A DNA stretch of 19,299 bases from Syntrophaceae bacterium UBA6252 (GTDB lineage Bacteria > Desulfobacterota > Syntrophia > Syntrophales > UBA6807): the NCBI GenBank assembly GCA_002441265.1, contig DJVQ01000054.1, positions 14,997 through 34,295 on the forward strand, given 5' to 3'. This document shows positions 12,993-19,299 of the stretch, in pieces; the stretch's first letter is position 1, and every line of letters starts with the position of its first letter. Below the pieces are notes generated by a model. It was not told where the DNA came from, did not search any database, and was given only the letters and a program-made list of their open reading frames with translations. The translations under genes were made by a program, and so were the position numbers.

Positions 12993-14168
12993 ATGCTTCC
13001 CGCCTACTACCAGTTTTACTGCCCCGTGAAAATCCTTTCGGGGGACAACGCCCTCGGCTACATCCCCTTCGAAATGACCCTCCTCGACGTGTCCCGCGCC
13101 ATGGTCGTCACGGACCGGGGCGTGGCCGGCGCCGGCCTCCTTTCCTTTCTGGAAGCCGCCTTCGCCGATTCGGACCGCCGGATCGGCCACGTCTTCGACG
13201 AGGTCCCCACCGATTCGAGCAACCGCGTCGCGAACAGGCTCGCCGATCTCTTCCGGGAACAGAAATGCGACTGTTTCATCGCCGTCGGCGGCGGAAGCGC
13301 CATCGACACGGCCAAGGGCGCCGCCATCGTCCTTTCCGGGGAGACGAACGACCTCCTCGATCTCCAGGGCGCGGAACGGATCCGGAAGGACCTGACCCCC
13401 CTGATCGTCGTTCCGACCACGGCGGGGACGGGCTCCGAGGCGACCCGGGTGGCGGTCATCTTCAACGAGGAAAACAACGTCAAGATGTCCTTCGTTTCCG
13501 ACAAGCTGTATCCCCGGGTGGCCGTTCTGGACCCGCGGATGACCCTGACCATGCCCCCCCGGATCACGGCGTCCACGGGGATGGACGCCCTCACCCATGC
13601 TGTGGAGGCCTATCTCTCCGTCCAGAAGAACCCTCTTTCCGACGCCTTCGCCCTCCTCGCCGTCGATCTGGTCCGGCGCTTCCTGGTCCGGGCCACCGAG
13701 GACGGCCGGGACCGTGAGGCCCGCTTCGCCATGGCCAACGCCGCCCTGTTCGGGGGCATCGCCTTTTCCAATTCCATGGTGGGGGTGGTCCACGCCCTCG
13801 CCCATGCCGCCGGGGCCGTCGGCCATGTCCCCCACGGAACGGCCAACGCCCTTCTTCTCCCCTGGGGCATGGAGCACAATCTCGACGTCTCCGCGAAACC
13901 CATGGCGGAGCTGTCCTTTCACCTCGGAGGGGCCTCCGGCTTTCTCGACCCGAAAGAGCAGGCGGAAAGCACCATTTCCCTCGTCCGGAACCTCCTCCGG
14001 AAGCTGAACCGCATCTCGGGGCTTCCCCTGCGCCTTCGCGACGCGGGCGTCGGGGAGGACATGCTGCCGGCGATCGCCAGGACGGCGATCAACGACGGCG
14101 CTCTTCTGTACAATCCCGGGGAAGTCACGTACGAGGACGCCCTGGGCATTCTCCAAAAGGCATTCTGA
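12993..14168 (+). CDS. Iron-containing alcohol dehydrogenase
   Basis: A 391-residue group III (Fe-ADH) dehydrogenase that interconverts alcohols and aldehydes or ketones with NAD(P). The nucleotide loop is GGGS (99-102), and PTTAGTGSEATRVAV (141-155) is the family signature. The metal ligands D198 and H202 (GMDALTHAVEAYLS), H267 (VHALAH) and H281 (GHVPHGTANALLLP) are all present, so it should be active. Substrate range cannot be read from sequence; 1,3-propanediol-, butanol- and 4-hydroxybutyrate-dehydrogenase relatives share this pattern. An AAGGAAGG site lies five bases before the ATG. It is followed 31 bases on by an aldehyde ferredoxin oxidoreductase, a pairing that would allow acid to aldehyde to alcohol reduction, or the reverse. 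Confidence 0.92.
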   Translation: MLPAYYQFYCPVKILSGDNALGYIPFEMTLLDVSRAMVVTDRGVAGAGLLSFLEAAFADSDRRIGHVFDEVPTDSSNRVANRLADLFREQKCDCFIAVGGGSAIDTAKGAAIVLSGETNDLLDLQGAERIRKDLTPLIVVPTTAGTGSEATRVAVIFNEENNVKMSFVSDKLYPRVAVLDPRMTLTMPPRITASTGMDALTHAVEAYLSVQKNPLSDAFALLAVDLVRRFLVRATEDGRDREARFAMANAALFGGIAFSNSMVGVVHALAHAAGAVGHVPHGTANALLLPWGMEHNLDVSAKPMAELSFHLGGASGFLDPKEQAESTISLVRNLLRKLNRISGLPLRLRDAGVGEDMLPAIARTAINDGALLYNPGEVTYEDALGILQKAF

Positions 14169-14199
14169 AGGCACACCGCTGCACCGTCAGGAGGGGAAA

Positions 14200-16137
14200 A
14201 TGAATAGAAGCGGCGCCCTCCCGGGTGGATACATGGGAAGGATCCTCGTCGTGGACCTCGACACGGGCGTCATCGACGAGGAAGTTCTCCCCGGAGCCGT
14301 GTATGACGAAGGCCTCTACGGCCCGGGCCTGGCAAGCCGGATGCTTCTCGAAAGGATCCCCCCCGGCGCGGACCCCATGGGGGCGGACAACATCCTCGCC
14401 TTCACGCCCGGTCTTCTCACCGGAACGGGATGCCTCTTCGCCGGAAGATGGACCGTGGCGGGAAAGTCCCCCCTCACGGGGGGCTGGGGAGACGCGAACT
14501 GCGGCGGCAACTTTTCCCCGGCCATCAAGCAGTGCGGCTACGACGGCATCTTTTTCCGCGGCGCGAGCGACCACCCCGTCTATCTCGACGTGCGGGACGG
14601 GAAAGCGGAGCTCAGGGACGCCGGCCGCTTCTGGGGAATGGACACGGTGGAAACGGAAACCCTCCTCGCCGGCGGAGGAAAGGGAAAAAAATCGGTCGTG
14701 GCCGCCATCGGACCGGCGGGGGAGAAACGATCCCTCATCGCGGGCATCGCCAATGACGGGGGCAGGATGGCCGCCCGGTCCGGGCTCGGAGCGGTCATGG
14801 GATCGAAAAACCTCAAGGCCCTCGTCCTTTCGGGCAACCGGCGGGTTCCCGTGTTCGATCGCGAGGCGGTGAAACGGCTCAGCAAATCCTGCAGCCGCTG
14901 GGTCTCGCTCAAGATCCCCCTGCCGGCGGGACCGGTCATGTCCCGCGTGGGGACCCTGTTTCGGGTCATGCCCCTCCAGGCGGCCCAGGACGGTCTTTTC
15001 TACAATTCCCTCCTCCGCAAATGGGGCACCGTAAGCATGAACCGCGCCTCCGTCGAAATGGGGGACGCCCCGGTGAAAAACTGGGCGGGAAGCAACGAGG
15101 ACTATCCTTTCGACCGCTCCCGGTCGATCGATCCGGACGTCTTCCGGAAGACGGAGGTCGTCCGGTATCACTGTTATTCATGCCCCCTGGGTTGCGGCGC
15201 CGTTTCCTCCCTCAGGGGAAAATTCACCCGCTCCCACCGGCCGGAGTACGAGACCGTAACCGCTTTCGGCCCGCTGTGCCTGAACACGGACGGGGACAGC
15301 ATCTTCTATATCAACGAGCTTCTGAACCGGGCGGGAATGGACACCATCTCCGCCGGGGCCACGGTGGCTTTCGCCATGGAATGCATGGAACAGGGGATCC
15401 TGACGAAATCCGACCTGGACGGGATCGACCTCGCATGGGGAAACGCCGATGCCGTCATCGCCCTCCTGTACCGCATGATCCGCAGGGAAGGAATCGGCGA
15501 CGTCCTCGCCGACGGGGTGAAAAAGGCGGCGGAAAGAATCGGCGGCGGGGCCGGCGCCCTGGCCATGCATGCCGGAGGGCAGGAACTTCCCATGCACGAC
15601 GGCAGAAACGATCCCGGATTCGCGCTGCATTACGCCGCCGAGCCCGCCCCCGGACGGCACACCACCGGCGCATGGCTCTATTACGAGATGTTCCAGCTCT
15701 GGCGGAAAGTTCCCGGCCTGCCCCGGCCCCCGCTCCTCTACCCGAAAAAGTCCCGTTACGAAGAAGCCCCGGAAAAGGCGGCCATGGCGGCGGCCTGCAG
15801 CAAGTACATGAATGTGGCGAACAGCGCCGGGCTTTGCCTCTTCGGCCTTTTTCTCGGGGCCCACCGGATCCCCGTGTTCGAATGGCTCAACGCCGTCACG
15901 GGCCGCGAGAGGACTGCGACGGAAACCATGGAAATCGGGAAGCGGATCCAGACGGCGAAGCAGCGGTTCAATCTCCGCCACGGCGTGGCCCCCCGGTCCG
16001 TCACCGTCCCCCCCCGCGCCCTGGGACAACCGCCCCAGAAAAGGGGTGCCAACCGGAACCGCACGGTCGATCTCGAGGCACTGAAAAAGGAATACTGGCG
16101 CGCGTTCGGATGGGATCCCGAAACGGGCGCCCCATAA
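14200..16137 (+). CDS. Tungsten-type aldehyde:ferredoxin oxidoreductase
   Basis: A 645-residue AOR-family enzyme that oxidises aldehydes to acids with ferredoxin or reduces acids when reduced ferredoxin is plentiful. The N terminus (GGYMGRILVVDLDTGVI) and the pterin-binding segments around 72-115 (GLLTGTG..., GKSPLTGGWGDANCGGNFSPAIKQCGYDGI) are typical. The [4Fe-4S] ligands are C325, C328 and C332 (CYSCPLGC) and C546 (NSAGLCLFG). The cofactor would be a tungsto- or molybdo-bispterin; no cofactor genes are in the window. AGGAGG precedes the ATG. The C-terminal tail (about 600-645) is basic and variable. The benzoyl-CoA reductase subunit BamB belongs to the same superfamily, but the BamC-I partners are absent here, so a simple aldehyde/acid role is more likely. 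Confidence 0.92.
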   Translation: MNRSGALPGGYMGRILVVDLDTGVIDEEVLPGAVYDEGLYGPGLASRMLLERIPPGADPMGADNILAFTPGLLTGTGCLFAGRWTVAGKSPLTGGWGDANCGGNFSPAIKQCGYDGIFFRGASDHPVYLDVRDGKAELRDAGRFWGMDTVETETLLAGGGKGKKSVVAAIGPAGEKRSLIAGIANDGGRMAARSGLGAVMGSKNLKALVLSGNRRVPVFDREAVKRLSKSCSRWVSLKIPLPAGPVMSRVGTLFRVMPLQAAQDGLFYNSLLRKWGTVSMNRASVEMGDAPVKNWAGSNEDYPFDRSRSIDPDVFRKTEVVRYHCYSCPLGCGAVSSLRGKFTRSHRPEYETVTAFGPLCLNTDGDSIFYINELLNRAGMDTISAGATVAFAMECMEQGILTKSDLDGIDLAWGNADAVIALLYRMIRREGIGDVLADGVKKAAERIGGGAGALAMHAGGQELPMHDGRNDPGFALHYAAEPAPGRHTTGAWLYYEMFQLWRKVPGLPRPPLLYPKKSRYEEAPEKAAMAAACSKYMNVANSAGLCLFGLFLGAHRIPVFEWLNAVTGRERTATETMEIGKRIQTAKQRFNLRHGVAPRSVTVPPRALGQPPQKRGANRNRTVDLEALKKEYWRAFGWDPETGAP

Positions 16138-16408
16138 CTTCAGCCCGCCTTTAAAAAATAGGAATTTGGCGTCTCACGAATCGAGCGCGGCATACTTCCC
16201 GGACAAACCTTGAAAAAATATTTGTGACGGAAGAAACTTTATGTTATAGAATATTAAGTATAAAATATATATGCTGTGAGTTGCATATTATATAGATGTG
16301 TTTCCATGAGGAAACCTTATCTGCCGTCGGGAGGGGCGGTGGGAATCGCGTCCCGATCGTACATGTCGGGAACATCCTGTTACACTGAAAAAGAAAGGGA
16401 GTCATGCC
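16138..16408 (+). promoter_or_regulatory. AT-rich control region upstream of the DUF5343 gene
   Basis: This 271-base gap is strikingly AT-rich for the window, mainly at 16205-16295. A promoter-like pair, TTGTGA (16222-16227) and TATAGA (16245-16250), has 17-base spacing. Downstream are an inverted repeat ATATGC/GCATAT (16269-16274 and 16283-16288) and a 6-bp hairpin GTTTCC-ATGA-GGAAAC (16300-16315). Neither hairpin is followed by Ts, and no terminator for the AOR gene is evident. The leader before the DUF5343 start would be about 150 bases, long enough for regulation. Confidence 0.45.
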
Positions 16409-17092
16409 ATGGAAGAACAGAAGAAGTCAACCTTCCCGATGTTGCCGGCAATCCACTGGTGGTCGCTTCGAAACAAGTTTCAGAAGGGAGTCCCGAAGTC
16501 GTTGACGGATATTTCCCTGTCCAACGTTCTGAAAACAAAACCCGATTCCGTCCGGGTGAACGTCCTTCCCTACCTGAAGGCCGTCGGCTTCATCGACGAG
16601 AAGGGAAACGTGCTGGGGGCGGCATCGGAATGGATCGATGACGCCAAGTACGGGGAAGTGTGCGCGCGGATCGTGTCGGCCATCTACCCGAAGGACCTGA
16701 TCAATGCCATTCCGAATCCCGGAACGGACAGAAAGGCCGTGGAGGCCTGGTTCAGCGAAAGGACGAAGGCGGGCACCAGCGCGGTGAAGAGAATGGCGTC
16801 GTTCTACACGCTTCTGGCGGAAGCGGATCTATCCAAGAAGCGGGAACGGCCCGCCGGTCCGGCAAAGAAAGCGGGCGGGACGGCGAGGATGAGCGCCGCC
16901 GGAGCGGACGTGAAGGGAAAAGGAAAACCGGGACGTCAAAAGGCGGCGGCAGTCGCCCCGGTCCGGCCTTCGGAACCGATGCCGGTGAACATGAACATCG
17001 AGATTCACATCCCCGCGGAGGCAAGCGCGGAACAGATTCAGGAAATCTTCCGGAACATGGGGAAATACCTCTACAGGAAACTGAAGGGATAG
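16409..17092 (+). CDS. DUF5343 family protein
   Basis: A 227-residue protein of unknown function. Residues about 10-140 match the DUF5343 pattern as I recall it: an opening MLPAIHWWSLRNKFQKG, a helix-turn-helix-like stretch (LTDISLSNVLKTKPDSVRVNVLPYLKAVGFIDEKGNV) that resembles a winged helix, then IYPKDLINAIPN. Residues 141-190 are a basic, alanine/glycine-rich linker. The tail MNIEIHIPAEASAEQIQEIFRNMGKYLY (195-222) is a conserved-looking amphipathic module seen at the end of relatives. The fold suggests DNA binding or protein contact, but no function is established to my knowledge; relatives often occur in variable genome regions. AAAGGGAG precedes the ATG. It stands alone, between an AT-rich upstream region and a gene-poor downstream region. 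Confidence 0.75.
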   Translation: MEEQKKSTFPMLPAIHWWSLRNKFQKGVPKSLTDISLSNVLKTKPDSVRVNVLPYLKAVGFIDEKGNVLGAASEWIDDAKYGEVCARIVSAIYPKDLINAIPNPGTDRKAVEAWFSERTKAGTSAVKRMASFYTLLAEADLSKKRERPAGPAKKAGGTARMSAAGADVKGKGKPGRQKAAAVAPVRPSEPMPVNMNIEIHIPAEASAEQIQEIFRNMGKYLYRKLKG

Positions 17093-17100
17093 ACCGTACG

Positions 17101-17144
17101 GTCCCGGCGGGGACCGCCGCACCGGCGGCGGCCCCCGCCGGGAC
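17101..17144. other. Very strong GC hairpin after the DUF5343 gene
   Basis: Perfect 12-bp arms at 17101-17112 (GTCCCGGCGGGG) and 17133-17144 enclose a second hairpin, CCGCCG (17114-17119) with CGGCGG (17123-17128). It starts nine bases after the stop codon. No T-run follows on either strand, so it is not a standard intrinsic terminator. It may stabilise the mRNA 3' end, act with Rho, or be a genome-dispersed palindromic repeat. Confidence 0.6.
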
Positions 17145-17585
17145 GCATCGGGAAAACGGATTCTCCGCCTTCACCGGGAGGAAAGACCGAGTACCAGGCC
17201 GTCACCCGACGGAATCGACAGGGGTGTCCCGGGAAATTTCCGGTATGCCCGTTCCCTGAAAAAAACGCATTTCCTCCAAGGCCCCCCAAAAGAAGAGACT
17301 TCCACACCCGTTTTCACATGGTTCGTTCCGCAAGGAACCGTCCGGTGATGTTTGGGCATCGTTTCCGATACCTCTCCCGATAAAACCGCCCATGCCCGGG
17401 GAACCGAAAATCTGCGCCTCCTCGAGCCATCCCGATCCCTTCCCTGCAAAGGAAACAGACCGCTGACGAAAGCGGCCTCCCGTTTTCATCACCCGGAAAG
17501 GCCCGCTTCCGACCCCCGCCTTTAGAACGAAATCACCCCCTTTCCCGACGCCCGGACCGGGCCTCGCGGGATCGATGGATTTCAT
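17145..17585. other. Gene-poor stretch without supported features
   Basis: About 440 bases before the marR promoter hold no convincing gene. The longest open frame (minus strand, 17621-17202) begins inside the marR palindrome, has no ribosome site and reads as low-similarity sequence. Minor pairings are present: GTTCC-GCAA-GGAAC at 17325-17338, CCGCT/AGCGG at 17460-17475, and a GGAAATTTCC palindrome near 17235. It could be a decayed gene or an untranslated regulatory region; I see nothing stronger. Confidence 0.4.
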
Positions 17586-17632
17586 TTGACAGGCGAATGC
17601 AAAAACGCTATATGTTGTCATGACAACATATA
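17586..17632 (+). promoter_or_regulatory. marR-emrA promoter with perfect 24-bp operator palindrome
   Basis: TTGACA (17586-17591) and TATATG (17609-17614) are 17 bases apart. A perfect 24-bp palindrome, half-site TATATGTTGTCA, runs from 17609 to 17632 and so covers the whole -10 and the transcription start. MarR dimers bind such dyads, and the position fits autorepression of the marR-emrA operon that is relieved by a ligand. Confidence 0.88.
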
Positions 17633-17652
17633 ATCATCGAGAGGACCTGCGC

Positions 17653-18099
17653 ATGAACAAAAGACCGTCCTATCGTGAAACGCTCAGTTTCCTGATTTAC
17701 CGCGCCTACATTCAGGGTCTCGCGCAACAGCGCAAAGTCCTTCAGAAGGAAGGGTTCGATGTGACCCCCGAACAGTTGAGCGTGATGGTCATGCTCCGGG
17801 AGCGCGAAGGAATGAACCAGAGACAGCTGGGCGAAAAATCGTTCAAGGATCGCCCCAACATGACACGGATCGTGCGGCTGCTGGTCCGGAAAGGACTGAT
17901 CGAAAGAAGAGCGGACGAAAAGAACAGAAAGGCGAATCTTCTCTTTCTGACGGACGCGGGCAGGGAGATTCTGGAGCGGATCGCCCCGATCATCGTAAGG
18001 ACATGGAAAAGCCGATATGCGGGGCTCGGTCCGGAGGAAATCGAATCATTCCGGAAGACGCTCAAGCATGTCGTGGAGAATATCGAAAAGCAGCTGTAA
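17653..18099 (+). CDS. MarR-family transcriptional regulator
   Basis: A 148-residue winged-helix regulator. Residues about 38-105 form the DNA-binding domain: VTPEQLSVMVMLREREGMNQRQLGEKSF, the recognition helix near KDRPNMTRIVRLLVRKGLIERR, and the wing DEKNRKANLLFLTDAG, with the family D/R pair. N- and C-terminal helices form the dimer interface. I take ATG 17653, seven bases after GAGAGGA, as the start; an ATG at 17620 lies inside the operator palindrome and would overlap the transcription start. It sits three bases before an EmrA-type gene, so it most likely represses its own operon and responds to a toxic small molecule or phenolic compound. The inducer is unknown. Confidence 0.9.
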   Translation: MNKRPSYRETLSFLIYRAYIQGLAQQRKVLQKEGFDVTPEQLSVMVMLREREGMNQRQLGEKSFKDRPNMTRIVRLLVRKGLIERRADEKNRKANLLFLTDAGREILERIAPIIVRTWKSRYAGLGPEEIESFRKTLKHVVENIEKQL

Positions 18100-18102
18100 C
18101 AA

Positions 18103-19236
18103 ATGATGGAGACCTCGTCGAAAAAGGGAAAAAGCGGAGCCGGCCGGAATTCGATACTGCACCGGTTTTTATCCGCAATTCCGAATACGAAAAAAAGGAT
18201 CTTCCTCCTCTTCGCGGTCATTCTGATCCTTTCGGCCGGGGGGATGCAGGGAATCCGTTTTTTCGTTCACAGGATCACGCACGAAAGCACCGACGATGCG
18301 TTCGTTACGGGAACCATCGTGCCCGTCGCGGCGGAGGTGAGAGGGCGGATCACACGGGTCCATGTGGAAGACAACCAGCAGGTGAAGGCCGGAGAGGTGC
18401 TGGTCGAGATCTTTCCCGACGACTATTCCAACAAGGTTCAGGAAAGCAGGAACGAGGTTTCGAGACTGGTCGCGGAGGACCGGGAACTCGGTGCGTCAAC
18501 GGCCCAGCAGAAGAAAGCCCTGGAGCAGGCGCGGGCCTCCCTGAACGCGCTTTTGGCCGAGGAACGTCTCGCCGAGAAGGAACTGAAACGCTATGAGGCG
18601 CTCCACGCGAGGGAGGTCGTTTCGACAAGCGCCCTCGATCGCGTCGATTCGCAATGGCGGGTCGCCTTCTCCCGCCGGCGGGCCGCCGAAGCGGCGGTGG
18701 ACGAGGCGGAAGCGGCGATCATGACCCTCCAGGCGAAATCGGCGACCCAGTCGTTCAAGATAGAAAAGGCGGAATCCATCCTCAGGACGGCTGAACTGGA
18801 ATTGTCCAGGACAACCCTCACCGCCCCGATCGACGGCACCGTCGCGATGAAAAAGGCCGATCCGGGAAAATACGTTCAGCCCGGCCAGCCCCTTCTCTCG
18901 ATTGTCGGGAAGGAAACATGGATCATCGCCAATTTCAAGGAAACGCAAATCAAGAAAATGGCCGTGAACCAGCCCGTGGACATCATCGTGGACGCCTATC
19001 CCGGCATCCGTTTGAAGGGGCGCGTCGACAGCCTTCAATCCGGAACCGGCGCCGTTTTCAGTCTCCTCCCGCCGGAAAACGCGACGGGCAATTTCGTCAA
19101 AGTGGTGCAGCGCGTTCCCGTCAAGATCACCATCGAGTCGCCCGGCGATCCGGCCCACCCCTTATGGCCCGGCCTTTCCGTTGTGCCCGTTGTGGACGTA
19201 AGACCCCTTGCCGGGCCGCGGCGCGAAGGCGGGTGA
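18103..19236 (+). CDS. EmrA/HlyD-family membrane fusion protein
   Basis: A 377-residue periplasmic adaptor for a drug or organic-acid efflux pump. One N-terminal membrane helix (about 32-49) anchors it to the inner membrane after a basic cytoplasmic tail. The lipoyl-like domain is split by a coiled-coil hairpin: the first half is about 73-103 (VPVAAEVRGRITRVHVEDNQ), the helical hairpin about 108-235, and the second half about 239-268 (TAPIDGTVAMKKADPG). The segment 314-343 (GTGAVFSLLPPENATGNFVK and following) is characteristic of EmrA proteins working with an MFS transporter. It begins three bases after marR, with only a weak ribosome site, so translation is probably coupled. The EmrB-like transporter and outer-membrane channel are not in the window. 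Confidence 0.92.
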   Translation: MMETSSKKGKSGAGRNSILHRFLSAIPNTKKRIFLLFAVILILSAGGMQGIRFFVHRITHESTDDAFVTGTIVPVAAEVRGRITRVHVEDNQQVKAGEVLVEIFPDDYSNKVQESRNEVSRLVAEDRELGASTAQQKKALEQARASLNALLAEERLAEKELKRYEALHAREVVSTSALDRVDSQWRVAFSRRRAAEAAVDEAEAAIMTLQAKSATQSFKIEKAESILRTAELELSRTTLTAPIDGTVAMKKADPGKYVQPGQPLLSIVGKETWIIANFKETQIKKMAVNQPVDIIVDAYPGIRLKGRVDSLQSGTGAVFSLLPPENATGNFVKVVQRVPVKITIESPGDPAHPLWPGLSVVPVVDVRPLAGPRREGG

Positions 19237-19282
19237 TTCGAGTCACGGCCCATGGAACGAGAAGCAAGAACACACAAATGAC

Positions 19283-19298
19283 GGCTTCGTAAAAAGCC
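19283..19298. repeat. Short hairpin at the window edge
   Basis: GGCTT (19283-19287) and AAGCC (19294-19298) can pair around CGTAAA. It follows emrA by about 45 bases with no clear gene between. It resembles short dispersed hairpins I recall from Desulfobacterota intergenic regions, but it is cut by the window edge and this cannot be tested here. On the minus strand the loop is T-rich. Confidence 0.35.
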
Positions 19299-19299
19299 C

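Noticed and set aside
14200..16137. Benzoyl-CoA reductase subunit BamB
   Set aside because: It is the same superfamily, but no other Bam subunits are nearby and the adjacent alcohol dehydrogenase fits an aldehyde/acid role better.
16276..16641. 121-codon plus-strand open frame overlapping the DUF5343 start
   Set aside because: It lies mostly in the AT-rich control region and out of frame with the DUF5343 gene, which has better ribosome site and family match.
17202..17621. 139-codon minus-strand open frame in the gene-poor stretch
   Set aside because: Its ATG is created by the marR operator palindrome, there is no ribosome site, and the sequence shows no domain pattern.

Overview
The window is a GC-rich bacterial chromosome segment with tightly packed genes and no RNA gene, CRISPR array, insertion sequence or phage module that I can see. 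Its content points to an anaerobic member of the Desulfobacterota (former Deltaproteobacteria, perhaps a Syntrophales-like lineage). The clues are the pgpA-cinA-thpR-recA order, a tungsten-type aldehyde ferredoxin oxidoreductase next to an iron alcohol dehydrogenase, a MetH whose activation domain is a separate gene, and a meso-diaminopimelate dehydrogenase. The lineage is an inference from gene content, not from an alignment.

Left part (1-4650): a minus-strand operon pgpA (phosphatidylglycerophosphatase A), cinA, thpR (RNA 2',3'-cyclic phosphodiesterase), recA (first 23 codons only) faces a plus-strand lexA-dinB pair across a short divergent control region. That region holds a perfect 22-bp palindrome of the GAAC-N4-GTTC type lying over the lexA promoter. 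It also holds a second, near-perfect 20-bp palindrome filling the spacer of the probable pgpA promoter. Together this is a compact DNA-damage locus: repressor, translesion polymerase and, at the far end of the opposite operon, RecA.

Middle part (4650-11040): a split methionine synthase comes first, with a separate MetH-activation-domain protein overlapping an 808-residue MetH that carries homocysteine, pterin and cobalamin domains. It converges on a class I/II PLP aminotransferase on the minus strand. A strong sigma-70 promoter then drives an overlapping GNAT acetyltransferase / M20 deacylase pair that ends in a clear intrinsic terminator.

Right part (11040-16140): a promoter and a roughly 240-nt hairpin-rich leader precede ddh (one-step lysine/peptidoglycan precursor synthesis). 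Next comes a three-gene plus-strand set: an SCP2-like small protein, an iron-containing alcohol dehydrogenase and a tungsten aldehyde:ferredoxin oxidoreductase. The last two could interconvert acid, aldehyde and alcohol.

End (16140-19299): an AT-rich control region, a DUF5343 protein, a gene-poor 0.5-kb stretch that opens with a very strong hairpin, and then a MarR repressor and EmrA-type membrane fusion protein. The marR-emrA pair has a perfect 24-bp palindrome over the -10 of its promoter. The window stops just after a short hairpin repeat, and no emrB-like transporter is visible before the edge.

I do not see a clearly new biological system. The items most worth checking are the SOS control region, the structured ddh leader, the split MetH, the SCP2-like/ADH/AOR set and the DUF5343 island.
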